Assembly (NCBI GenBank): GCA_020432045.1
Contig: JAGQHB010000043.1
Location: 1-64,000 of the forward strand
Source: Dehalococcoidia bacterium
GTDB taxonomy: Bacteria; Chloroflexota; Dehalococcoidia; Tepidiformales; Tepidiformaceae
Length of the DNA: 64,000 nt
Direction of reading: 5' to 3'
Positions 16,829-25,700 of the stretch are shown piece after piece (positions within the stretch are counted from its first letter, which is position 1; every line of letters starts with the position of its first letter). The notes under the pieces were generated by a model, which made no database searches, was not told the origin of the DNA, and was given only the letters and a program-made list of their open reading frames with translations. Made by a program: the position numbers and the translations under genes.

Positions 16829-17830
16829 ATGAGCCAGGAACCGGTCGAGCGAGCGCGGCCCGCAATGCGAAATCCGGAGACATTCGACTTTCCGACCGGG
16901 CCGGAGGAAGGCGAGATCCTGCCGGCCTCGGGCGGCAAAGACCAGTACGGGAACGCGGTGAGCTTCGGTGGACCCACGCCCGGCCAGGGCGAGTACGTCG
17001 TCTTCATCCGCGCAACAGCGTGGTGACCGTTCTGCAGAACGCAGCTCGTCGAGCTGCAGCGAAGGATCGAGGACTTCAAAGCGGCGGGGGTCAGGGTGAT
17101 CGCGGTATCCCCTGAACCGGTCGATGTGGTTGCGGCGTTCACCAGTGAGTATGGGATCACGTACCCGGTGGTCTGCGACGAGGACTCGTCAGTGATCAGT
17201 ACTTTCGGAATCCTGAATACGCTGATCGACCCTGACGAGCCACTGTACGGGCTGCCTTTCCCGGGCTCGTACCTGACCGATTCGGAGGGCCGGGTCACGG
17301 CGAAGTTCTTCAACAGGCGCTACCAGGAACGCGAGGCGCCTGAGATCGTCTTCCACGACGGGCTTCACCTGCCCGTGGATCTCTCAGCACATCCGGGCGC
17401 GACGGGAGAAGCGGGCGTTTCCGCCGTACTGGCCTCACCGCGGCTCACCTTCCAGCAGAAGACCGCAGTACTCGTACGCCTGGACCTTGATGCAGGCATG
17501 CACGTATACGGGCAGCCGATCCCGGACGGGTATGTGGCGACAACCGTGACGGTGAGCGCACCCGAAAGCGTCGTCGTGGGCGAACCGATCTACCCTGCAA
17601 CGAAGCCGTTCGCGGTGGAGGGGCTCAACGAAGCGTTTCATGTGTTCGAAGGCAAGGTGGAGATAGAGGTGCCGCTGCTCTCATCGGAAATCGAAGCAGA
17701 GACTGTCTCGCTGGACATCCAGGTGCACTACCAGGCATGCGATGAGCGGGCCTGCTACATGCCGCAGACCGTGCGGCTGGCGGTCGAGGCGCCGGTGGGG
17801 AAGCTCAACCGGCCGCCGCGGCGCGGCTAG
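16829..17830 (+). CDS. Selenocysteine-containing peroxiredoxin-like protein fused to a DsbD-alpha-like domain
   Basis: The frame is read through the TGA at 17024-17026 and gives 333 residues. Residues about 15-160 form an AhpC/TSA-type thioredoxin fold; the TGA falls at codon 66 in FIRATAW-U-PFCRTQL, exactly where relatives have the first Cys of C-x2-C. Downstream the fold continues without shift (VRVIAVSPEPVDVVAAF). Residues about 195-325 resemble the periplasmic alpha domain of DsbD, with the Cys pair in YQACDERACYMPQ. The start ATG has GAGGGGA upstream. No signal peptide is obvious. The role is probably peroxide or disulfide reduction using a highly reactive selenolate. Selenocysteine genes are not in this window. 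Confidence 0.85.
17024..17057 (+). promoter_or_regulatory. In-frame UGA with SECIS-like hairpin
   Basis: The UGA codon (17024-17026) is followed after 14 bases by GCAGCTC (17041-17047), a GTC loop (17048-17050) and GAGCTGC (17051-17057), a perfect 7-bp stem. A small apical loop with G at its first position about 22 bases after the UGA fits the bacterial SECIS pattern recognised by SelB. The hairpin lies within the coding region, as bacterial SECIS elements do. Confidence 0.75.
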
Positions 17831-17876
17831 ACCCGGTTTGTCACGAATGACGGGGAGGTCTTCGCGGGCCTCGCCA

Positions 17877-18212
17877 CTAAGGGCCGTGAATCTCGATGAC
17901 TTCCACGCCGGAGCCGGGGCGCACAAGTCCGGGGCACCCCCTGGCGACCTCGATCGCCTCTTCGAGCGTGTCCGCCGAGACGATCATGTAGCCGCCGGCC
18001 ATCTCGTTCACCTTTGCAAACGTCCCGTCAACCAGAGGGGCTGAGGCGACCAGGCGACCGGTGCCAAGTTGCCCGCCGAGGTCGACGAGGTTGTGCTGGA
18101 ATTTCGTACGCCAGTCGTTGAAGCGGGAGTACATTTCTTGCATTTCGTCGGGAGAAGGTTGGCCGGCATCTTCGGCAGGCAGCCGTCTCTGCAGACACAG
18201 GTACTTTGGCAT
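17877..18212 (-). CDS. YCII/DGPF-domain protein
   Basis: This 111-residue YCII-related protein (ferredoxin-like alpha-beta fold) starts at an ATG with GGAGGAT just upstream and begins MPKYLCLQRRLP. Typical family features are the central FNDWRTKFQHNLVDLGGQL, the GGYMIVSADTLEEAIEVARG block and the acidic end. Members are often encoded with ECF sigma factors (SigF/ECF41-like groups) or act in small-molecule catabolism. No such partner is adjacent here. It is convergent with the selenoprotein gene (46-base gap holding a small 6-bp hairpin at 17855-17872) and divergent from a phosphoesterase gene. Confidence 0.85.
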   Translation of the reverse strand: MPKYLCLQRRLPAEDAGQPSPDEMQEMYSRFNDWRTKFQHNLVDLGGQLGTGRLVASAPLVDGTFAKVNEMAGGYMIVSADTLEEAIEVARGCPGLVRPGSGVEVIEIHGP

Positions 18213-18347
18213 TGATCCTCCTTGGGGAGCCGGGTTCAAACCGTGTCCCATACCCTACGACATCTGGGGAGGGCCGATGTCACGCACCTCTCACTGGGGA
18301 AGTCTCCGAAAGCTGCAGGGTTCGTGCGCGGATCATCAGCTTCGGGC

Positions 18348-18866
18348 ATGCTCCTGCTGATGGCCACGACGCGAATAGTCCTGATCGGCGACACCCACGC
18401 ATACCGTTGGGATGAGGTGCATCCCCGCGTGCGCGAGGCGGTAGCAGAGGCCGATATCGCCGTCCATGCGGGCGATATCGTCCGGCCGGCCGTCGTGGAG
18501 GGGTTCCGGGCAACGGCCAAGCGATCTTATGTAGTTCATGGAAACTCGGATCCGCCGGAGCTTCGAAAGCAGCTGCCGGATCGAGAACGGTTCGAGGTGG
18601 ACGGTGTGCGCATTGGCCTGACACACCCGGCATGGGGCGGGCCGGAATTCGAGCCTGACGAGCTTCTGCCGGACTTCCCCGAGGGCGTGGACGTGATCCT
18701 GTATGGCCACCTGCACGCGACCGTGTGCGAGGTCCGCGACGGCGTGCTGTACCTGAACGGCGGTCAGCCGTACCCGCAATTCCTTGTCGCGACGACGATC
18801 GCCTGGCTCACGATTACTGATGGCGTACCGAGCGGCGAGATCGAGATGATTGCCCCGCCGGGTTAG
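18348..18866 (+). CDS. Calcineurin-like metallophosphoesterase (YfcE/MJ0936 type)
   Basis: This protein of about 172 residues shows the ordered metal-binding motifs of small phosphodiesterases: IGDTHAY (motif I), HAGDIV (motif II), VHGNSDPP (motif III, GN-D), LTHPAWG and YGHLH (motif V, GH-H). The N-terminus is uncertain between ATG 18348 and ATG 18360 (MATTRIVLIGDTH); neither has a convincing ribosome site. It probably hydrolyses a phosphodiester with two divalent metals; natural substrate unknown. A second member of the same family lies nearby on the opposite strand. Confidence 0.9.
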   Translation: MLLLMATTRIVLIGDTHAYRWDEVHPRVREAVAEADIAVHAGDIVRPAVVEGFRATAKRSYVVHGNSDPPELRKQLPDRERFEVDGVRIGLTHPAWGGPEFEPDELLPDFPEGVDVILYGHLHATVCEVRDGVLYLNGGQPYPQFLVATTIAWLTITDGVPSGEIEMIAPPG

Positions 18867-18883
18867 GCCATGCGGCCGGCGCC

Positions 18884-19417
18884 TCAGTTGATCTTGTCGC
18901 CGATCTCCCAGCCAAGGTCGCGGGCACCAACGCCAGGTTCGAGGCCCCCTGTCTTGATAGTGAGTGGGTACTTGTCGCCGGTCGCGGAATCGGTGACCTC
19001 ACATGGGAAGTTACCATCGGCGTCGAGGACGACGTTGCCATCAGGGCAATCCAAGTCTTCGACGGCAACGGCGGCGCCGACCTGTTCCGAAATAGACGAG
19101 GCAACGACGGGGAGGAGCTTCTGCATGTCGTCAACCGTCAACAAATTCGACGTAACAACCTCAAAGTGATCCTTCTTGGTCAACGTTCCGACGAACGTGA
19201 TTGTCATGCCGTCCGTGGTCGTGGCCGTGCAGTCGAAGGTTTCACCCTCGGCGTTTTCGGGTGGCTCGTGGCAGGTTGCGGTCAACTTACCGAGCGCGAT
19301 CTGCTTCTCAAGGTCGCCCTCGATGGTCTTTTCTGCGCCCTTTGCGATGCTATTTTCCCCACACGCCGCAAAGGCGAGCGTGACCACGGCAACGGTGGCG
19401 ATGATGAGTGTTTTCAT
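18884..19417 (-). CDS. Lipoprotein with repeated DUF4333-like domain
   Basis: This 177-residue protein starts at an ATG with GGGGAGGT upstream and has a lipoprotein signal MKTLIIATVAVVTLAFAAC with the lipobox LAFAAC. The mature part has two similar halves, each with a Cys pair (ATCHEPPENAEGETFDCTAT and LDCPDGNVVLDADGNFPCEV) followed by a beta-hairpin. This pattern matches DUF4333-type domains seen in actinobacterial secreted proteins. Function unknown; it should sit on the outer face of the membrane. It is convergent with the phosphoesterase gene at 18866, with 17 bases between stops. Confidence 0.82.
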   Translation of the reverse strand: MKTLIIATVAVVTLAFAACGENSIAKGAEKTIEGDLEKQIALGKLTATCHEPPENAEGETFDCTATTTDGMTITFVGTLTKKDHFEVVTSNLLTVDDMQKLLPVVASSISEQVGAAVAVEDLDCPDGNVVLDADGNFPCEVTDSATGDKYPLTIKTGGLEPGVGARDLGWEIGDKIN

Positions 19418-19530
19418 TCGAAGCGGACCTCCCCTGGCGCACCACGCGGGCAAGCATTCCGGCGCGACCACTGCCGACTATACGAGTGACGCTTTTACGA
19501 GCGACGCCGCCGACCTTCTGCGATGCTGAT

Positions 19531-20106
19531 TTAACCAAGCCGGATGACGCCAGTTTCGGGGCGGAACGAGAACTCAATCCCGGGATTGGAGCGGCCATCA
19601 CTGTGCCCGAGCCGCATGATCTTCGCTTCGACAATGCTTCCGCCGGCAATCTCTAGCAGACCGACGGTGCCGAGCCTCGTCGACCAATGGTGGGGGAGCG
19701 TGGGACTACCGGAGTTCATCTGAAGTACGCCATCGCGGTGATAGATCAGCTCGCGGTGCGTGTCGCCGGCGATGAGGATGTCGAACTTCTCGCTGTTCCA
19801 GTAACGATCCAGGAGCGTTTGGACAGGGCGATCTTCGGGCTCCATGTCGTGGCACATTGCGATGCGCAGCCCTTCAAGTTCCAGGACGACCGTCTCGGTC
19901 ATCCGCGGATCATCCCAGCCGTAGTCGTTGTTGCCACGGCAGGCAAGCGTCGGAGCGATCTCCTCGAGCCAGTCGAGCACGCTGGGGCTGACGATGTCGC
20001 CACCGTGAAGGATGAGATCGACGCCGGCGAAGGCGGTGTAGACCTCGGGCCAGAGGTTCTTCAATTCGGATGGCTGGTGGGTGTCGGAAATGAGTCCGAT
20101 GAGCAT
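19531..20106 (-). CDS. Calcineurin-like metallophosphoesterase (YfcE family)
   Basis: This 191-residue protein begins MLIGLISDTHQP and shows all family motifs: SDTH, HGGDIV, CRGNNDYGWDD, MCHDME and AGDTHRE. ATG 20106 is chosen because it gives the normal family N-terminus; upstream codons run into the palindrome at 20143-20193. The C-terminal 30 residues (AKIMRLGHSDGRSNPG) extend beyond the minimal fold. Likely a phosphodiesterase of unknown substrate. It is about 28 per cent of the size of its upstream neighbour on the same strand, the CoA transferase, from which the palindrome separates it. Confidence 0.9.
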   Translation of the reverse strand: MLIGLISDTHQPSELKNLWPEVYTAFAGVDLILHGGDIVSPSVLDWLEEIAPTLACRGNNDYGWDDPRMTETVVLELEGLRIAMCHDMEPEDRPVQTLLDRYWNSEKFDILIAGDTHRELIYHRDGVLQMNSGSPTLPHHWSTRLGTVGLLEIAGGSIVEAKIMRLGHSDGRSNPGIEFSFRPETGVIRLG

Positions 20107-20142
20107 TGGGAGATGATACGTGCGCCGGCATCGTGGCGGTCG

Positions 20143-20193
20143 CCCGATGCCACCGGTGAGCGGCGAGCTTCGCTGCTCACCGGTGGCATCGGG
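20143..20193. repeat. Perfect 19-bp inverted repeat (51-base palindromic element)
   Basis: Bases 20143-20161 (from CCCGATGCCACC to GTGAGC) are matched exactly by 20175-20193, and the 13-base centre can itself form a 4-bp stem (GCGA/TCGC). It lies between the stop of the tandem CoA transferase gene (20257) and the start of the phosphoesterase gene, both leftward. It may be a transcription terminator without T-run, an mRNA-stabilising hairpin, or one copy of an intergenic palindromic repeat family. Confidence 0.6.
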
Positions 20194-20256
20194 GTCATGA
20201 GTAATCATGCTCGTGGGAAGTCGCGGCCGTCTCCGGTCGCTTTCACCAGCAGAGCG

Positions 20257-22722
20257 TCAGCGAGCGGCGAGGGGCACGGTCCCGATGACGTCGGCGGCTT
20301 CGAGTTCATCGAGTTCAGGGAGGGAGAGCCCAAGACGCTCCAAGAGCACCTCGCGCGAGTGCTCGCCAAGGAGCGGAGCGCGCCGGTTTGGCGAAGGCGT
20401 GGCGTATCGGAACGAGTAAGGCTGAGCCGGGTAGTGCTTCACGCCGATACCAGGGCGATCCTGTTCGATGAAGGCCTGGCGGGCTGCGAGCTGCGGGTCA
20501 TCGAGGATCTCGGATCCTGAAAGGACTGCACCGGCCGTCACACCAAGCGACTGAAGATATTCCGCGAGGGCGAGGTGTGAACCGGCACGGGTCCATTCGC
20601 TGAGTGCCGCGTCGATCTCACCGCGACAGGCAACGCGCCCGGGCACGTTTGCCAGGGGAGACGACGGTTCGCTCCACTCCGGGCGCCCGATGGCCGCTGC
20701 CAAGGGCCCCCACTGCTCGTCGTTGCGACAGTCGACGGCGATCCACCCGTCATCCCTGCACGGGTAGATCCCATAGGGCGCATGGGTTGGGTGGAAATTG
20801 CCAACGCGGCCGGGATCGACTCCGGCGAGGGTCCAACCGGCGACGGCGTCGCTGACGAACAGCGTGCAGGCCTCCACCTGGCTGAGATCAATATGCTGGC
20901 CCTCACCGGTGTTCTCACGGTAGTGGAGCGCGGCGAGCAGGGCAGTTGCAGCGATGACCCCCACAAAGGGATCGCCACCGTTGGTGCTCGTGAAGAGCGG
21001 AGGGCCGCCCGCATACCCGGTGAGGTGGCTGATGCCCGACATCTGTTCCGTGGACATCCCGAAGGCGACGTAGTCCCGCCAGGAAACGTCACCGCCGAAG
21101 CCCGGCATGGACATCATGATGATCCGAGGATTGATTGCGCGAAGCGTTTCGTAGCCGAGGCCGAAGTTTCCCATCACGCGGGGCGTGTAGTTCTCGATGA
21201 CTACGTCGGCATCTGCGATGAGCCGTTTGACGAGGGCAACGCCGCGGTCATCGGCGAGATTCAAGGTGATGCCACGCTTGCTGCGGTTCACCCAGTTGAA
21301 GTTGGGGGCGCGCTCCCACGGTGCTTCGCCGGGCCCGGCCGTTGCGCCGCGCCAGCCGTCGATGCGCTGCACCGATTCGACCTTAATGACATCAGCGCCC
21401 GCATCTCCAGCGATCTGGGTCGCCAGCGGGCCGGAGAAAAACATCGTGAGGTCGACAATCTTGAGGCCTGCGAGAGGTGACGGGTTTCGATCGGAGTCCG
21501 AGTGCAAGGCAGCAAGAGGCCACGTTGGCGGTTCCGCGCGATCAGTCAGAACTTCGTTGTTATGTTCGCCCAACAGTGGTGGACGGAACGGTACGGGTTG
21601 CGTGGCAGTCGATTTGAACGGGATGCCTGGGACTTCCACCGCACCCGCCACCGGATGGTCAAGTGAGACGAAGAAGCCCCGTTCCCTGTGGGGCGGCAGT
21701 TCAAGCAGTTCGGCAATGCTCGGGATGAGGCCGAACGGCAGCCGCCACGTCTGCCCCTCGTGGAAGAGTTCGGCGACCGGCCGCTCGCGGACAGCCTCGG
21801 CGAAGGCGGCCGAGACCTCTGCCGAGAGACGGACGCGCTCCGAGCCAGCGTATCGCGGATTCCCGGCGATATCGGGACGGCCAAGGAAGTCGCACATCGT
21901 GCTCCACTGGAGGGGTGTGAGGACATTGACGCCGATGTAGCCATCGACGGCCGGGAGAATGAAGGACGGCCCAGGCCCGAGCGCCGAGTTCCGATCGGCG
22001 AGGGCGCCGCTGTACTCGTAGCGGAGCGAGGGGAAGAGCGCAGCACAGAGGGCCGCCTGCTGGGCGCTCACATCGACGTGATCGCCGATGCCGTGCTGCC
22101 GGCGACCATAAACGGCAAGCAGCGTAGCCACCGCGGCGAACGCGCCCGTGAGGGTTTCGGTGATGGCGCCGCCAGCCTGCAGTGGTTCGCGGTCGGGGAG
22201 GCCGCAGGTCCGCGCCCAGCCGCCGGTTGCGCAGGTTGTGAGATGCGACCACTTCCAGGGTGCACGAGGGCCTTCGGAGCCGAAGCCGCTGATGGTCGTG
22301 AGGATGACGCGCTGATTCCAGGCGGCGAGCTGGTCGAAGCCGAGGCCGCGCGCGGAGAGTTCGCCGGCCGTCTCGCCAGCGATGACGACGTCGTGGGTGG
22401 CGAGCAGGTGCGCGAGTGATTCGCGGCCAGCGTCCGTGTCGACATCAAGGGTGATGCCGCGTTTGCTGGTGTTAAACGCGAAGAATGCGGCGCTTTGCTC
22501 GGCATCTTCGACGCCGCCGGGGAACGGCCCCAGTCGCCGGGACCAGTCGCCGCCGGGCCGTTCCACCTTGATGACATCAGCGCCAAGGTCGCCGAGGAGT
22601 CGAGCGCAGAAGGGCCCGGCAATCCCTTCGGAGATGTCCAGGACCCTGAGCCCCGAAAGCGGTCCGGTCACGGCCTTGCCCTCCACGGCGCGGATGCTAC
22701 GCGCTTTGAGTGGCGCCTGCAT
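20257..22722 (-). CDS. Tandem two-domain family III (CaiB/BaiF) CoA transferase
   Basis: This 821-residue protein has two full family III CoA-transferase units in a row. The first spans about residues 18-400 (GPLSGLRVLDISEGIAGPFC, GADVIKVERPGG) and the second about 415-800 (LAGLKIVDLTMFFSGPLATQ, GADVIKVESVQRID). By eye-alignment to formyl-CoA transferase, the catalytic Asp169 position is Asp in the second unit (NGGDPFVG) but Glu in the first (AITETLTG). Such enzymes move CoA between carboxylic acids. The gene follows the acyl-CoA carboxylase gene by 18 bases on the same strand, so both probably act in one acyl-CoA pathway. An in-frame GTG (VEGKAV) is an alternative start. Confidence 0.9.
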   Translation of the reverse strand: MQAPLKARSIRAVEGKAVTGPLSGLRVLDISEGIAGPFCARLLGDLGADVIKVERPGGDWSRRLGPFPGGVEDAEQSAAFFAFNTSKRGITLDVDTDAGRESLAHLLATHDVVIAGETAGELSARGLGFDQLAAWNQRVILTTISGFGSEGPRAPWKWSHLTTCATGGWARTCGLPDREPLQAGGAITETLTGAFAAVATLLAVYGRRQHGIGDHVDVSAQQAALCAALFPSLRYEYSGALADRNSALGPGPSFILPAVDGYIGVNVLTPLQWSTMCDFLGRPDIAGNPRYAGSERVRLSAEVSAAFAEAVRERPVAELFHEGQTWRLPFGLIPSIAELLELPPHRERGFFVSLDHPVAGAVEVPGIPFKSTATQPVPFRPPLLGEHNNEVLTDRAEPPTWPLAALHSDSDRNPSPLAGLKIVDLTMFFSGPLATQIAGDAGADVIKVESVQRIDGWRGATAGPGEAPWERAPNFNWVNRSKRGITLNLADDRGVALVKRLIADADVVIENYTPRVMGNFGLGYETLRAINPRIIMMSMPGFGGDVSWRDYVAFGMSTEQMSGISHLTGYAGGPPLFTSTNGGDPFVGVIAATALLAALHYRENTGEGQHIDLSQVEACTLFVSDAVAGWTLAGVDPGRVGNFHPTHAPYGIYPCRDDGWIAVDCRNDEQWGPLAAAIGRPEWSEPSSPLANVPGRVACRGEIDAALSEWTRAGSHLALAEYLQSLGVTAGAVLSGSEILDDPQLAARQAFIEQDRPGIGVKHYPAQPYSFRYATPSPNRRAPLLGEHSREVLLERLGLSLPELDELEAADVIGTVPLAAR

Positions 22723-22740
22723 GACTTCGGGGAATGCCTA

Positions 22741-25700
22741 TCACGGCCGGAACTGGAGGGGGCGCGGGCCCTGCTGAGCCTGCTGGGCCACCATCCGGTA
22801 GGCGTTCTCCACCCATTCGCAGACGAGCCGGCGGGTATCACGCGGGTCGACGATCTCTTCCAGCTGGAAGCGCGAGAGGGGTCCGAGCGGGCCACGAGCG
22901 CTTTCGATGCGAGCGTACAGTTCGGCACGGAGGGCTTCGGGATCGGCTGCTTCCGCGAGCTGGCGCTTATACGCAGCTTCGATTCCGCCTTCCGGAGGGA
23001 TGCCGCCAGTGTCCGCGGCGGGCCAGGCCACTCGAACGGAGGGACGAGCCTGCGGGGTCGCGTAGTTGTTGCCGGCGACGCCGAAGCTGCGGCGCATGAG
23101 GACGGTGAACATGGGCACGTGCATCTGGGCGAAGGCGATCATCCATTCGCCGCCCTTGCGAATGGTGCCCGCGGTCTCGTGTTCGATGCCAACGGCGAAG
23201 CCGGGGTTATCGACCAGGTTGAGCACGGGGACATGGAAGAGGTCGCAGAGGTCGATGTGCCGCGTGAGCTTGCTGCAGCCATCGGCCGTAAGCGCGCCGC
23301 CGTTCACGTGGCGGCTGTCGGAAGCGATGACGCCCATAGGATGGCCGTTCATGCGGACGAAGCCGGTGACCTGGTCGCTGCCCCAGAGCGGGCCAACTTC
23401 AAAGAACGAGTCTTCATCGGCGAGCAGGCGGATAGCACGCCGGATGTCGAAGGTCGTCGTGCGTTTCCGGGGGACGAGTGTGAAGAGTTCTTCGTCGCGA
23501 CGGTTTGCCGGGTCGGTCGAACGCGGAGCGACGACGGGCGGCGCCTCGTAAACGCTTGAGGGAAGGTAGGAGAGGAAGCGCCGGGTCATTTCCACCGCTT
23601 CCTGTTCTGACTCGGCCAGGTTGTCGACCGAGCCGTTGGTGCAATGGATGCGCCAGTCGCCGAGGTCTTCCTTGGTGACGTCGTAGCCCATGGCATGGCT
23701 GACGACAGGGGGCCCAGCGACGAAGAGCTGGGAGATGTCGCGGACCATCACGGAAAAGTGGCCGAGGACAGCCTTTGCCGCGCCAATACCGACGACACTC
23801 CCGAGGAGCATATTGACGACGGGCACGGTTGCGAGCTGTTCGGCGTACATAGTGCTGCCAAGGTGGCCGGGCAGGAATGAGCCGCCCCCACCAGTGACAC
23901 GGGGACGCCCGGCAGTGATAGCGCCGCTGCTCTCTTTTGCAGCACTCTCGCCCTCCTGCCGTTGGGCGGGGACCATGGAGGCGACGCTACCGCCGCCGGA
24001 GGAGCCATCGAGCAGCCGGATCGCAGGGACGCGTAGTTCTATCGAAAGCCGATCCAGGTAGCTGGACTTCGCACCGATGGCGCCGTCGGAGTGGCCGCCC
24101 CGCGATGTGAAGTCGTCGGCGCAGACAATGACCGTACGTCTTCGCACCTGGCCCCAGCCGCCGACGTGATTGGCCGGAGTGAAGGCGGAGATTGCCCCTT
24201 CATCGTCATAGGACGCGAAGCCAGCGACGCTCCCGACTTCGTGGAAAGAGCCGTCGTCGAGGAGGAGGTCGATGCGCTCGCGGCAGTTGAGCTTGCCGCG
24301 GCTCCGCTGACGCACGACGCCAGGTTCGGATGAACCAGGCGCGAGCCGCGCGTGGGCGAGCGATTGCAGCGTGGCGATCTGTCCGAGCACAGGCGCCCAT
24401 GTCTCATCTTCCGGCAGCGCAGTGGCGGCGGCGCCTTCTTCAGGAGCGATGACAACGACGATCTGGCCAGCAGCAAGCTGGTCGCCAGGGCGAACGTCCG
24501 CGACGGACGTCACTGTGCCAGCGCAAGGCGCGGTTACATTCGTCTCCATCTTCATCGCACTGATTACGGCGAGGATGTCGCCGAAGGAGACTTCATCTCC
24601 CTCTTTGATGCGGAGTTCCAGGAGTGCACCGCCGAGTGGAGCTTCCACACCTACCTGGCCAGTTGCAACGGGCAATGCGGGGACGGGAGAAGAAGCCGGA
24701 ATTGCACGAGCGCTCATCAGCGATGTCTGACGTTCAAGCAGGGAGAGCGGGCCTTCGGACCTGGCAGGCTGCACGGTGAGGATCTCCGGGTATTCAGCCA
24801 GAAACGTGGTGCGGGCGTCTCCAGCGACGAACTCCGGGTGGGCGAGTATTGCCCGCAGTTGGGCGAGGTTGTTTGGGAGACCGGCGACATGGAACTCGGC
24901 GAGGGCCCGCAGTGTGCGGTCCACGGCGGAGGCGAAGGAGCCGGAGGAGTTCGAAGCACCAATCACCTTGGCGAAGAGCGGGTCGAACTGAGGACGCGGG
25001 GCATAGCCCTGGTACCCGCAGGAATCGACACGGACCCTCGGGCCGGTGGGTTCCTTGTAGGCGGTCATGACGCCGGCGCCACGGGCGACAACACGTGCCT
25101 GCACAGCGAACCCGCGCGCACCAGGAACAGCTTCCTGGCTCGCAAGCCCAAGCTGGGCGAGCGTTTCGCCGCCTGCAATACGGATCTGGGACTCAACGAG
25201 GTCGATGCCAGTGACCATCTCGGTGACGGTGTGCTCGACCTGGATGCGGGGATTGCATTCGATGAAGTAGTGCTCGCCGGTCGCGGGCGAAACGAGGAAT
25301 TCAACAGTACCGGCATTTACGTAGGAGGCAGCTTTCGCGATCTTCACGGCGTGGTCGAAGATGCTGTTACGGAGGGCGGGGTCGAGATTCGGTGCCGGGG
25401 CGATCTCAACGACTTTCTGGTTTCGTTCTTGCACGGAACAGTCGCGGTCGTAGAGGTGGACGATGTTGCCGGCCGCATCTCCGAGGATCTGTACTTCGAC
25501 GTGACGCGGGCGAGCGATCACCTTCTCCATAAAGAGCGTGCCGTCGCCGAACGCCGAGAGGGCCTCGCCGCGGCAGCGTTCGAAGGCAGACCGGATGTCC
25601 TCCGTGCGCTCAACCAGCCGCATTCCACGGCCACCGCCGCCGGCAGCGGCTTTGAGCATGACCGGGAAACCCAGGCCGTTCGCGATGATGGCGGCGTGGT

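Noticed and set aside
18225-18250. GGTTCAAACC resembling a tRNA T-loop
   Set aside because: The flanking stem pairs over only three bases and no acceptor, D or anticodon arm can be built around it; it overlaps the ribosome site region of the YCII gene.
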